A stretch of 64,000 nt of DNA from Clostridia bacterium. GTDB lineage: Bacteria > Bacillota > Clostridia > Oscillospirales > CAG-382. Under the pieces are notes generated by a model, which saw only the letters and a list, made by a program, of their open reading frames with translations, ran no database searches and had not been told where the DNA came from. The stretch's first letter is position 1, and each line of letters begins with the position of its first letter. Where the stretch lies: the NCBI GenBank assembly GCA_017429165.1, contig JAFRPL010000036.1, forward strand, positions 126,474 through 190,473, written 5' to 3'. Made by a program: the position numbers and the translations under genes. Positions 26,175 through 34,956 of the stretch are shown here, piece by piece.

Positions 26175-27548
26175 TTATTCCCCGCTTATGACTCTGAGCA
26201 CTTCGTATACCGAGCGTACCGGAATGATCTGCACTCCGGGATATTTCTTTTTGATGCGGCTCGCGGCGGACGCCGGCATTACTATCTTTGTGAATCCCAA
26301 ACGCACCGCCTCGTTTACTCGCAGTTCGGCAGAAATGACGCTGCGGCATTCGCCGGCGAGTCCTATTTCGCCGAAACATATGAGTTCTTTAGGTATTTCA
26401 ACGTCTTTGAGCGACGATATAAGCGCCATCGCCGCCGAAAGATCGCTCGACGGCTCTTTCAGATCGAGCCCGCCCGCCACGTTCACATAGACGTCGTTTG
26501 TTCCGAAACGCAGACCCAACCGCTTTTCGAGCACGGCGAGTATAAGATTTATGCGATTGTAATCGAGCCCCGTCGTGAGTCTGCGCGGCGCAGGAAATAC
26601 CGTTGGCGTGACAAGCGCCTGGATCTCGGCGATAATGGGGCGCGTACCTTCCATAACGCATACTGCGCAGCTTCCGCTGACGTTTTCCGGCCGCTGCGCC
26701 ATAAGCATTTCCGAAGGATTCGGGACTTCGTTCAGTCCTTCGTCGCCCATTTCGAACACGCCTATTTCGTTCGTTGAACCGAAACGGTTCTTGGCGCTGC
26801 GTATGAGCCGATATGTGTGCTTGCGGTCACCTTCGAAATATAAGACCGCGTCGACCATATGTTCCAGCACCTTAGGACCTGCAATGCCGCCGTCCTTGTT
26901 GACGTGACCTACAAGGATCACCGAAATACCGTTTTCTTTGGCGGCGTCTATAAACGCCAGCGCGGCGGCTTTGACCTGCGTGACGCTGCCCGGAGGCGGA
27001 TTAAGCGAATCGTCGTATATTTTCTGGACCGAATCCACGAACACCACGTCGGGCGCGTTTGCTTCGATCTCGGGGATAATTTTCCCGATCTCGGTTTCGG
27101 AAAGCACGAGCAGATTATCGGTCTCTACTCCCAGCCGCTGCGCGCGCAGTTTCAGCTGCGGCGCGGATTCCTCGCCGCTTATATACAAAATGCGGCACGA
27201 TCTTCCCAAAAACGCACAGATCTGCAAAAGAAGGGTGGACTTCCCTATCCCCGGCTCGCCGGCGAGCAGAACTACCGAGCCCTTGACGAGCCCTCCGCCC
27301 AGCACGCGGTCGAACTCGTTCATTCCGGTCTGATATCTCATACGGTCCGGCTGGGAGATCTGGCTCAGCTTTTGCACGCGCGACTGTTCGGGAGCGAGCT
27401 TTGCACGGGTCTTCTTTGCCCCCGCTTTGGGCGCGGACTCTTCGGCGGCGCATTCTTCGAACGTGTTCCATTCGCCGCATTCAGGACATCTGCCGAACCA
27501 TTTTGCGAACGCGGCGCCGCAGTTCGAACAAACGTAATTAGTTTTCAT
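26175..27548 (-). CDS. radA: DNA repair protein RadA
   Basis: 457 residues. N-terminal zinc finger CSNCGAAFAKWFGRCPECG (7-25), RecA-like ATPase with Walker A GEPGIGKST (97-105), Walker B VVFVDSVQ, the RadA-specific KNRFG motif in RSAKNRFGSTNEIG, and a C-terminal Lon-protease-like domain (about 290-450). RadA promotes branch migration during homologous recombination. The start at 27548 is set by GGGAGG eight bases upstream and by the zinc finger directly after; it overlaps the end of the amidase gene by 11 bases. Confidence 0.95.
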   Translation of the reverse strand: MKTNYVCSNCGAAFAKWFGRCPECGEWNTFEECAAEESAPKAGAKKTRAKLAPEQSRVQKLSQISQPDRMRYQTGMNEFDRVLGGGLVKGSVVLLAGEPGIGKSTLLLQICAFLGRSCRILYISGEESAPQLKLRAQRLGVETDNLLVLSETEIGKIIPEIEANAPDVVFVDSVQKIYDDSLNPPPGSVTQVKAAALAFIDAAKENGISVILVGHVNKDGGIAGPKVLEHMVDAVLYFEGDRKHTYRLIRSAKNRFGSTNEIGVFEMGDEGLNEVPNPSEMLMAQRPENVSGSCAVCVMEGTRPIIAEIQALVTPTVFPAPRRLTTGLDYNRINLILAVLEKRLGLRFGTNDVYVNVAGGLDLKEPSSDLSAAMALISSLKDVEIPKELICFGEIGLAGECRSVISAELRVNEAVRLGFTKIVMPASAASRIKKKYPGVQIIPVRSVYEVLRVISGE

Positions 27549-28302
27549 CTTGACCTCCCAGCCAGCGCATGACGCCGCAGAAAACGGCGAACGCCAGTCG
27601 TTTTTGATATCCTTCGTCTTCGAGCAGTTTCGCTTCTTTTTCGTTGGAAATGAACCCGCATTCCACAAGGACCGCGGGGACGGTTATCTTTTCGAGAATA
27701 TATATGGTATCGCCGTCGGGTCTGACGGAGCGTTTGTTCTGCGGATCGAGCAGACGCGCGCATTCCTGAATGCTCTGAGCGAGGGGTTCGCTCTGCGATA
27801 CGTTATCGGAATAAAAAGTCTGCAGACCGCTGTATCTGGATTCCGGGAATTTGTTGACGTGAATACCGATATAAACACCGTTTTTTGCGTTTTCAGCAAT
27901 ATCCAGCCGATTCCTCAGATCGAAAAACTTCTTGCGGTTTTCCTGGCCGTCGGCGTACAGAAGACGGTCGTCCCTGCGCGTGAGCACGACGTCGTTTTCG
28001 GAAAGCGCGAAAAAATCTTCCAAATAAAGCGAAACGGCGAGATTTATGGTCTTTTCCGTATGACCGCCCGAAACGCAGCCCGGATCCTCGCCTCCGTGGC
28101 CGGGATCGATGACAAAAGTATGCTCCGTTTTTTCGAACGCCATGACCTCGCGCACGGCAAATTCCGCGGCGAGCGACTGCTTATATCCCACCGATGTGAC
28201 CAGCGAAGCGAAACATAAAAACACACACACAAATAACACGGCGGCAAAAAACAGTATCACGCACAGCCTTGCTTTTCTGTTCCCGTCCGTATCCATTTCC
28301 AT
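27538..28302 (-). CDS. cwlD: N-acetylmuramoyl-L-alanine amidase, CwlD-like
   Basis: 254 residues. One N-terminal membrane segment or uncleaved signal (about 12-35) and an Amidase_3 domain with its zinc ligands in order: His in VIDPGHGGEDPG, Glu in HTEKTINLAV, His in VYIGIHVNKF and catalytic Glu in VLVECGFISN. Length and layout match CwlD, which with PdaA makes muramic delta-lactam in spore cortex. Together with sigG it supports a sporulation capacity. It is the gene before radA and overlaps it. Confidence 0.82.
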   Translation of the reverse strand: MEMDTDGNRKARLCVILFFAAVLFVCVFLCFASLVTSVGYKQSLAAEFAVREVMAFEKTEHTFVIDPGHGGEDPGCVSGGHTEKTINLAVSLYLEDFFALSENDVVLTRRDDRLLYADGQENRKKFFDLRNRLDIAENAKNGVYIGIHVNKFPESRYSGLQTFYSDNVSQSEPLAQSIQECARLLDPQNKRSVRPDGDTIYILEKITVPAVLVECGFISNEKEAKLLEDEGYQKRLAFAVFCGVMRWLGGQDEN

Positions 28303-28365
28303 AAAAAGTCACCCTCATATACGGAATTTTACGTTACGGGAAAACCTATGCGAAAAATACGGGAA

Positions 28366-28941
28366 TTATTCCCTGTACGGCTTTGTCTTTATGCCGAATA
28401 TGCCCCTCAGCGATTTATCGTGAGTAGATATATAATACCCGAGCCAACCGAAGAACAGCGTTGCGATTATCCCTATGGGAAACGCGATGACATTGATGGA
28501 ATCGGGCAGATAGAAGAACAGCCCCGAATACATCGCGTGGATCGCCATATTCATTATGATACTTGTGACTCCGTACGCGTCGCCCAGTCCGGAAACGCGG
28601 AATATCACGGCGCAAAGCGTGACGATTATAGTAGGCAGATACGCCAGCACGCAGATCTTGAACGCTTTAAGCTTATCGGGTTCGGCGTTTTGATGAGTGA
28701 CTCGGATATAATCCTTGGCTCCGAGCGCATACATCAGATCGTAGATGAGGAAACAGAAGAAACCGCCGCAGAACAGGGCGGCGAGCAGTTCGGGCCACGC
28801 GCCTATTTCGGGGTGATTCTTTTCGAGCGTGAGCATAGGCAGGGTTATCATCACGCCAAGAAGCGAAATGGCTATCTGATTGACCCAGAATTTTCTGAAC
28901 TGCGTTGAATTCGTAATAAAAAACTCTTTTAGTGTGTTCAT
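28366..28941 (-). CDS. Unknown four- to five-helix membrane protein
   Basis: 191 residues with about five hydrophobic segments (20-40, 48-68, 93-113, 122-142, 148-168). No conserved catalytic motif is visible and I do not recognise the family. It lies 13 bases after the cation-efflux gene and 63 before the cwlD gene on the same strand, so it is probably in one unit with them. The ATG at 28941 is preceded by GAGAGGAAAGAGAT, a good ribosome-binding site. Confidence 0.65.
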   Translation of the reverse strand: MNTLKEFFITNSTQFRKFWVNQIAISLLGVMITLPMLTLEKNHPEIGAWPELLAALFCGGFFCFLIYDLMYALGAKDYIRVTHQNAEPDKLKAFKICVLAYLPTIIVTLCAVIFRVSGLGDAYGVTSIIMNMAIHAMYSGLFFYLPDSINVIAFPIGIIATLFFGWLGYYISTHDKSLRGIFGIKTKPYRE

Positions 28942-28954
28942 ATCTCTTTCCTCT

Positions 28955-30115
28955 CTATTGTCTGTCTACATTTATGACCGAATCGTACGATTCGGGAAAT
29001 CCTTTGAGCATTCCGGAAAAAGCATCCCTGATCTCAGAGTCGCTCATCTTTGTTTCGTACGGCGCCGCGATATCAAATACAACGGTGCTTTTTCCGTTGG
29101 CGCGCACCAGTCTTAGATCGTGGATAGATAAATCGGCTCCGATTCGTCCGCACACTTCTTCGACTGCTTTTCTGGCAGTTTCGTATTCAACGGAATCCAG
29201 CTCTATGGGATCAATGTGTACGGTGCATTCCAACCCGAGTTTATCTTTGACAGCGCGTTCTATACCGTCGGCGATCTCGTGCCCGGTATGAATATCGCTG
29301 ATCCCGCCCACTTCGACATGGAGCGAGCAGAAACGCATACCGGTCCCGTAACTGTGTATAAGTATGTCGTGCACCCCTTTTACATTGGGGAATGACGCCG
29401 CAATTTCGCTTACGGCTTCTTTTTCGGCAGTACTTTCGGGGGTCCCTAATATTCTGTCCATCGCTTCGCGTATTATCTTATACGCCGAATACAGGATGAA
29501 CGCCGCGACGAACAGGCCCATCCAACCGTCGGTATTCACGCCGAACAGTTCGCTTATCGCTATCGACACAAGGATCATTGAAGTCGAAAGCACGTCGGCG
29601 ATACAGTCGGCGGAGCTGGCGCGGAGCACGGTGGAATCGAACCGCTTTGCCAAGCGCCGGTAAAACACGAAAAGCCACAGCTTTACCAGCACCGACGCAG
29701 CGAGAAAAACTATGACGACGGCAGGATAAACCAGTTTTTCATCGCTTCCGATGCGCGAAACCGACGAAGCTCCGAGCCTGTAAGTCACAACAATAAGAAT
29801 AAACGCCACGAATAAAGACGCGACGTATTCGAAGCGCGCATGTCCGTACGGGTGTTCCCTGTCGGCAGGCCGCGCCGAAACGCGGAAACTGATATATGAT
29901 ATGACGTAAGACAGGATATCGGAAAGGTTGTTTACGGCGTCGCCCGCTATGGCGACGCTGCCGGAAATGACGCCGGACGCGATCTTTGCGCCAGCGAGCA
30001 GCAGATTTGCGATAACGCCCACCGCGCTTGCAAATCTTCCGCCGCGCTCGCGGAACTCCGGCTCGGTCTCGCCTTCGCGGCGTTTGACCGTTATATCGAA
30101 TAATGAATATCTCAT
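28955..30115 (-). CDS. Cation diffusion facilitator (CDF) family efflux transporter
   Basis: 386 residues. Six membrane segments in the first 210 residues with the CDF metal site visible as SGSVAIAGDAVNNLSDILSY (the family pattern is S-x-A-x-x-x-D-x-x-x-x-x-D) and HPYGHARFEY; the second site is SADCIADVLST. The C-terminal cytoplasmic domain (about 215-385) has the metal-binding metallochaperone-like fold with HILIHSYGTG and LHVEV. It exports divalent metals such as zinc, manganese or cobalt by proton antiport. The start at 30115 follows GGTGATATATACG. Confidence 0.9.
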   Translation of the reverse strand: MRYSLFDITVKRREGETEPEFRERGGRFASAVGVIANLLLAGAKIASGVISGSVAIAGDAVNNLSDILSYVISYISFRVSARPADREHPYGHARFEYVASLFVAFILIVVTYRLGASSVSRIGSDEKLVYPAVVIVFLAASVLVKLWLFVFYRRLAKRFDSTVLRASSADCIADVLSTSMILVSIAISELFGVNTDGWMGLFVAAFILYSAYKIIREAMDRILGTPESTAEKEAVSEIAASFPNVKGVHDILIHSYGTGMRFCSLHVEVGGISDIHTGHEIADGIERAVKDKLGLECTVHIDPIELDSVEYETARKAVEEVCGRIGADLSIHDLRLVRANGKSTVVFDIAAPYETKMSDSEIRDAFSGMLKGFPESYDSVINVDRQ

Positions 30116-30204
30116 CGTATATATCACCGCAAAATGCATTTATATCTTTACGTATATTATACACTCAAAGTCCCTTTTTGTCAATTCAAATATATGTTCC
30201 CGGT

Positions 30205-30239
30205 AAAAAGCCCGTCTCCGGCAGATTCCGGAAACGGGC
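30205..30239 (-). terminator. Terminator of fakA
   Basis: GCCCGTCTCCGG / CCGGAAACGGGC, a 12-base near-perfect stem, followed on the minus strand by TTTTTACC. Confidence 0.85.
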
Positions 30240-30259
30240 GGCAATATGTCTTATTGGTA

Positions 30260-31918
30260 TTATTCAAGAGAAATGATATATTCGTATGTTTCCTGACCGC
30301 CGTATACCACGCCGAAATCGACCGAACGGTGGTTGCTGAGCATGTAATCGCTGAGCTTGGTATAAGCGTTCACAGAAGCTTTTTTACCGTAAAACACGGT
30401 GACGACGTCTTTATCGGTCTCGGCAAGGACTTTGTCTATCAACGACTCGGCGGCTTTATCCGGCGTTTTTTCGGAGCACACGATCTCGTGATCGCAGATC
30501 GCGATGTAATCGCCCTTCTGTATCTTTATACCGTTTATTTCCGAATCGCGTATCGCCTGAGTCACCTCGGCGGAAACGACCTGACGCGCGGAATCTTCCA
30601 TTATCGAAAGCTGAGTTTCGATATCCGGCGCGTTTGGGTCGGCGAGCACCAGCGCGGAATAGCCCTGGCACATAGAAGTGGTCCTTAGCACGCGTACGTC
30701 GGCTTTTTCATAGCATTCCGCCGCCTGTACAGCCGCCATTATGACGTTGCTGTTGTTGGGGAGCACTATGATATGATCGGCGTTGATCTTATCGAAAACT
30801 TTCACAAAATCCATGGCGGAAGGGTTCATGGTCTGACCGCCGCGGACTATCTGGTCCACGCCTGCGGAAACGTAGAGGTTTTCCATACCGTCGCCGAGCA
30901 CCACCGCGACGTAGGCATATTTTTTATGAGGAGGCATATTCGAAACATACTCTTCCGCAAAATTGTTGGCTATATGAGTCTGCGTGTGCTGGACGGTCAT
31001 ATTTTCCATCTTGAAAGTTGCGAATTCGCCGAACTGCTGGCAGTATTCAATTACGTTTGCGGGCGTCTTGGTGTGTATATGGATCTTAACGGCGGTGCCT
31101 TCGGCAAACATATCCAGACTGTCGCCCAAACGCGAAAGATGCGCCTTGGCTTTTTCAAAATCGAATTGCTCACGCATCGGCTTGGATTTCAAGAGCTGTA
31201 ATACGAATTCGGTGCAATAACCGTATTCGAGCTCGCTGTTTTCATCAAACGCGCCGGCGGGCGAATTAGCCGGAACAGCGACTGAAGCGGAACCGGATCC
31301 TATAGGTCTGCCGAGCAGATATTTCTGCATCCCTTCAAAAATATAAAAGAGTCCCGCGCCGCCGGAATCGACCACTCCCGCGTCTTTGAGCACCGGAAGC
31401 AGTTCGGGGGTTTTTATAAGACTTTCGTGCGCTTTTTGAAGAATGAGTTCGAGCAGTTCTTCGAACGAAGCGCAAGAAGAAGAACGGATTTGAGCAAATT
31501 CGGCTATCTCGCGCGCGACAGTGAGTATGGTGCCCTCTACGGGATTGCTCACGGCGGAATAAGCGGACTCCGAAGCTCTTACGAGTGCACATGCAAACTG
31601 CTGTACGCCGCAGGTTTCGAGACCTTCGAGCCCGGAAGCGAGCCCTTTGAAGAACTGCGAAAGTATAACGCCCGAATTCCCTCTTGCGGTATACAGCATT
31701 TTATGAGCAAGCGCCTGCGAAACCGCCGAAACAGAATTCTGCTCGCATTGTACCGCCACGGCCGCCTGCTCGAGAGTCATTGTCATATTGGTGCCGGTAT
31801 CGCCGTCCGGGACCGGAAAAACGTTCAGCTCGTTTACGGTCTTGACGTTTGCCTTTAGATTGGCGCCTCCCATAGAGGCAAGCTGAATGAATAATTGTCC
31901 GTCTATACGATCAGTCAT
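30260..31918 (-). CDS. fakA: Fatty acid kinase catalytic subunit FakA (DhaL/YloV family)
   Basis: 552 residues. N-terminal DhaL-type kinase domain (1-205) with the metal/ATP motif FPVPDGDTGTNM (34-45), GNSGVILSQFFKG and DAGVVDSGGAGLFYIF, a middle domain, and the C-terminal FakB-docking domain (about 320-550). FakA phosphorylates fatty acids bound to FakB (DegV-family) proteins so they can enter phospholipid synthesis. No fakB is close. The ATG at 31918 is the first possible start after an in-frame stop but has no ribosome-binding site in the usual place; the only AGGAGA lies about 30 bases upstream. Confidence 0.9.
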   Translation of the reverse strand: MTDRIDGQLFIQLASMGGANLKANVKTVNELNVFPVPDGDTGTNMTMTLEQAAVAVQCEQNSVSAVSQALAHKMLYTARGNSGVILSQFFKGLASGLEGLETCGVQQFACALVRASESAYSAVSNPVEGTILTVAREIAEFAQIRSSSCASFEELLELILQKAHESLIKTPELLPVLKDAGVVDSGGAGLFYIFEGMQKYLLGRPIGSGSASVAVPANSPAGAFDENSELEYGYCTEFVLQLLKSKPMREQFDFEKAKAHLSRLGDSLDMFAEGTAVKIHIHTKTPANVIEYCQQFGEFATFKMENMTVQHTQTHIANNFAEEYVSNMPPHKKYAYVAVVLGDGMENLYVSAGVDQIVRGGQTMNPSAMDFVKVFDKINADHIIVLPNNSNVIMAAVQAAECYEKADVRVLRTTSMCQGYSALVLADPNAPDIETQLSIMEDSARQVVSAEVTQAIRDSEINGIKIQKGDYIAICDHEIVCSEKTPDKAAESLIDKVLAETDKDVVTVFYGKKASVNAYTKLSDYMLSNHRSVDFGVVYGGQETYEYIISLE

Positions 31919-31969
31919 ACATCACAATGATTCGCAAATAACGAAATATCTCCTGTTAATTATCAATTC

Positions 31970-31998
31970 ATTATACGCCAACGCGTTTAAAAAATCAA
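31970..31998 (-). promoter_or_regulatory. Promoter of fakA
   Basis: Minus strand TTGATT (31993-31998), 17-base spacer, TATAAT (31970-31975), about 50 bases before the start codon. Confidence 0.7.
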
Positions 31999-32044
31999 TA
32001 GTAAAATAAAAAAACGCGCACACAATAAGTACGCGTCGTTTTAT

Positions 32045-33073
32045 TTATCCGCGGTCGGTGAAGATCCTCTCCTCTTCGGGTATCTCTTCTTCGACTTTGG
32101 GATGCTCTTTCTGGTATGGTTCGATCATAAACTTTATTATCACAGGGTACGCGCAGTACGTGCCGATGAAATACATAAGCGCAAAAATAAAGATGAACGG
32201 CAGTATCATTGCGACAGATGAGAACATAAGGATGAGATAAAAGCTCACGAAAGCGACGAGCCCGATCCCGAGCAGCGCGCAGAGATTGCGCTTTATCCCG
32301 AGCAAAGAAAAGATCATTGCGTTTTTAAACAGCTTGAATGTCTTGAGCTTGAACGTGATGACCATAAGATAGATATAAAGCCGCATCACGAAATAGAAGA
32401 GCGCAAAGAATATGCACAAATAGAACATGACGTTGATATAAAAGCCGCCGACTGCGAGGTTCGAATAATAGAAGATAAGCGCATAGGAAATGAGGAAGAT
32501 CAGCGCGCAGTCGATAACGCCAACAAGCAGCCCCTGCTTCCAATCGCGTTTGACGGCATACCAGTAATCGTGCCAAACGAAAGTGTGCTCGCGCCTTACC
32601 ATCGCGCGGGTGACATACGCCATGCCGACGTTGGAAAGACCGAACGTCACAAGCAGCGTAAACGCCGAATAATAAAGGATATTTGTTATAACGGTAGGAA
32701 CGGATACCGACGTAAAAATGCCGAAAACGGCGCTTAAAACGCTCGTATCCGGGCCCTGAGCGTAACGCATGGCGCCGTAAACCTGCTGATAAAAAGGAGA
32801 AGAAGGCGCGCTGATATAGTCGTTGGTATTGCCGGAAGTGGCAAAAAGCACAAGAATCAAGGAAAAATTCGTAAGAATGAAAATGAGATTAAGTATAGTA
32901 AGATCGCCGAAATGATTCTTAAGAAACTTGAAGAAATTTACAAAGTTGTATTTCCCGTCAAACTGCGCCTGTTCTTTAGAAAGTCCGGCGTTACGCGAAC
33001 GCGACGGCGAAAAGAACGAAAAGAGCTTGCCTTCTTTATTATTTTTATTATTGTTGTTATCAGTCATGAACAT
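32045..33073 (-). CDS. YesL/DUF624-like membrane protein
   Basis: 342 residues. A polar, Asn-rich N-terminus is followed by about six membrane segments; the motif GLSNVGMAYVTRAMVRREHTFVWHDYW near residue 155 fits the DUF624 pattern (T-R-A-W-R-R-G-E ... W-R-D-F/Y-W). The C-terminus is acidic. DUF624 proteins often accompany carbohydrate ABC transporters but their activity is unknown. Two starts (33073 and 33067) are about equally supported by the GAGGG upstream. It follows the xerD-like gene closely (11 bases). Confidence 0.65.
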   Translation of the reverse strand: MFMTDNNNNKNNKEGKLFSFFSPSRSRNAGLSKEQAQFDGKYNFVNFFKFLKNHFGDLTILNLIFILTNFSLILVLFATSGNTNDYISAPSSPFYQQVYGAMRYAQGPDTSVLSAVFGIFTSVSVPTVITNILYYSAFTLLVTFGLSNVGMAYVTRAMVRREHTFVWHDYWYAVKRDWKQGLLVGVIDCALIFLISYALIFYYSNLAVGGFYINVMFYLCIFFALFYFVMRLYIYLMVITFKLKTFKLFKNAMIFSLLGIKRNLCALLGIGLVAFVSFYLILMFSSVAMILPFIFIFALMYFIGTYCAYPVIIKFMIEPYQKEHPKVEEEIPEEERIFTDRG

Positions 33074-33083
33074 GTCGCCCTCG

Positions 33084-33986
33084 TCACGCTCTGGGATGGA
33101 ATTTGATGTAGCTTTCTTTCACTTTCTCTTTGAGGAACTGAGCGTAACGCTGAGTAGACGCTATATCGCTGTGCCCGAGAATCTCCTGTATATCGCGTAT
33201 ATCCGCGCCGTTCTGCAGCAGATGAGCGGCAAAAGAATGACGTATGGTATGAGGAGTAATATCGGATTTGATCCCGGCGGCGGCGGCGTAATATTTAAGG
33301 ATCTTCCATACGCCCTGCCTGGTCATACGCTCGCCGTTGCAGTTGACGAAAAGCGCTTTCTGAACAGGTGACGAAACAAGCATCTTGCGTTCGTTATTGA
33401 CGTAATTCTGCAAAGACTTGAGCGCGAGTTTATAAAGCGGGATATAACGCTGTTTGCCGGCAGAGCCGACATTTATAAACGATATCTGGAAATTGACGTC
33501 GTCGACGTCGAGGTCAATAAGTTCCGAAACTTTTATGCCGGTGGCGTACAAAAGCTCGAGCATGGCTCTGTCGCGAACGCCTTTGGGCTCATGCTTGTCC
33601 GGTTGATTCAAAAGCAGATCAATCTCTTTTTGCGAAAGGATGCTCGTCTCACGCGATTTGGATTTATCGTTGTGGACCGCTTTAGCGGGATTTGAATCGA
33701 GCACGTTGTTTTCAACAAGGACGGCAAAAAAGCTTCGCAATGCCGAAAGAGTTCGGCTCGAAGAAGAGACGGAAAGCCCGCTGTCGGATAAATGTTCCTT
33801 AAAGGAAGCGATAAACTGAGGATCGACTTCTGTTATATCGTCAATGCCATCTGAAACGGCAAAATCGACAAATTTAGAAAGATCGCGCCGATAAGCGGAA
33901 AGCGTATTATTCGGTATGTCTGATTTTGAAATATAGTCGATATAATCCAGAACGGAATCGGCTACTTTCGTACGGAAATTTATCAT
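33084..33986 (-). CDS. xerD: XerC/XerD-family tyrosine recombinase
   Basis: 300 residues, the usual size for XerC/D, which resolve chromosome dimers at dif. N-terminal SAM-like core-binding domain (about 8-95), catalytic domain (about 115-295). Catalytic residues: Lys178 in GSAGKQR, His246 and Arg249 in HTIRH, His272 in LGHSD and nucleophile Tyr281. The first catalytic arginine, normally in ATGLRVSEL, is Lys152 here (ATGIKVSEL). The start at 33986 lies one base after the stop codon of the upstream gene. Its position after a SpoIIM-like gene is like the spoIIM-xerD neighbourhood of many Firmicutes and supports XerD over an element integrase. Confidence 0.85.
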   Translation of the reverse strand: MINFRTKVADSVLDYIDYISKSDIPNNTLSAYRRDLSKFVDFAVSDGIDDITEVDPQFIASFKEHLSDSGLSVSSSSRTLSALRSFFAVLVENNVLDSNPAKAVHNDKSKSRETSILSQKEIDLLLNQPDKHEPKGVRDRAMLELLYATGIKVSELIDLDVDDVNFQISFINVGSAGKQRYIPLYKLALKSLQNYVNNERKMLVSSPVQKALFVNCNGERMTRQGVWKILKYYAAAAGIKSDITPHTIRHSFAAHLLQNGADIRDIQEILGHSDIASTQRYAQFLKEKVKESYIKFHPRA

Positions 33987-33987
33987 C

Positions 33988-34527
33988 TTAAACCTGCGAA
34001 AAGATATTGATATCAAAGAATAGCAACGAGAAAAGCAAATAGATAAGCGTTAACACGGAAAACGCAAGTACGCGGCGTGGAGCAAAGATCTGCTTTATAC
34101 CGTATTTGGCTTTGTCAAAACACAGACAGACTTCACAAAGATAAAGCGCAGTTGCGAACATAAACGCTATAAGCGCAATATAATAAGCAAAAGGCGGCAC
34201 AGCGTAAGAAGCAAAACCAAAGTATAAAGAATACGCGGAAAGCGCCACGATATACAACGCGGGCGAAAACACGGTAAAGCCCGAAACATAAAGCAGCAAT
34301 ACTGCTTTGAGATGTGTACGCAAAAGCTCTTCGGTATCGAGACCGGGAGCAAAAAAACGCAAGCCGAAACGTCTGCAGAGCGCGTATGACGCAAATGCAA
34401 AAGCGCAAATAAAGCAGAACGTAAAAACGTAAAGTCTGTATCTCTTTTCGAAAAGATCTGAAAATATGGAACGTCTTGCCTTTACGGGAACATAAGGAAC
34501 GATAGCAGTGCACGCGCCGCCGTACAT
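33988..34527 (-). CDS. Membrane protein, possible divergent SpoIIM
   Basis: 179 residues with about four membrane segments. Start at 34527 after GGAGG. The middle segment THLKAVLLLYVSGFTVFSPALYIVALSAYSLYFGFA is arranged like the SpoIIM/DUF95 core (an L-K-x-x-x-L-L-x-x-x-G-x-x-x-x-x-P block before an aromatic-Gly segment), and the gene sits directly upstream of xerD, as spoIIM does in many spore formers. SpoIIM is part of the DMP complex that drives engulfment. The similarity is weak by eye, so the name is only proposed. Confidence 0.5.
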   Translation of the reverse strand: MYGGACTAIVPYVPVKARRSIFSDLFEKRYRLYVFTFCFICAFAFASYALCRRFGLRFFAPGLDTEELLRTHLKAVLLLYVSGFTVFSPALYIVALSAYSLYFGFASYAVPPFAYYIALIAFMFATALYLCEVCLCFDKAKYGIKQIFAPRRVLAFSVLTLIYLLFSLLFFDINIFSQV

Positions 34528-34904
34528 AATAAACCGCCTCCGCAAAATACATATCAATACACGTTATGCGAATTGAAAGCGTATTATACGAAAACGTGCG
34601 GACGTGACATAAGCATAAAAAATTATGTTACCCGTAAAAACGCGCAAACAATCGAAAGCATTATACGCGGTAATATATATAATATACCATTTGCCGCTGT
34701 TTTTCAACCCCTTTTGAGGAATTTTCGAAATATTGTGCATTATCACAAATAATTATGTTAACATTATTATGTAAACCATGTAAACCGACGCAGATATTGT
34801 GTCCGTCAATATGACAGACAACTATATGTAGTTTCTTGCGCGCGAAAAACGCCGTTTTTGTGTTGTACATTTTACACAATAGAAAAGCGTGCCTTTTGCA
34901 AAAA
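34528..34904. other. Intergenic region, mostly AT-rich
   Basis: No convincing gene in about 380 bases. It contains a TATAAT-like box on the minus strand at 34582-34587 that could serve the SpoIIM-like and xerD genes, a short dyad TTGTG-N6-CACAA near 34735, and a purine/pyrimidine-biased stretch. No RNA gene was recognised. Confidence 0.4.
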
Positions 34905-34937
34905 ACAAAAAATGCCGCGCGGTATATGCCGCGCGGC
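34905..34937 (-). terminator. Terminator of the mtaD-ahcY-cohesin operon
   Basis: GCCGCGCGG (34914-34922) and CCGCGCGGC (34929-34937), a perfect nine-base GC stem, followed on the minus strand by a T-rich run (ATTTTTTGTTTTTT). Confidence 0.9.
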
Positions 34938-34956
34938 GTCTTTCTTTATCAAACGT

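Noticed and set aside
33084..33986. Integrase of a separate mobile element
   Set aside because: The size, the SpoIIM-like neighbour and the absence of element genes or att repeats favour a chromosomal Xer protein.
34730..34745. TTGTG-N6-CACAA as a Rex operator
   Set aside because: The length is 16 rather than the usual 18 bases and the inner bases do not match; no redox gene is adjacent.
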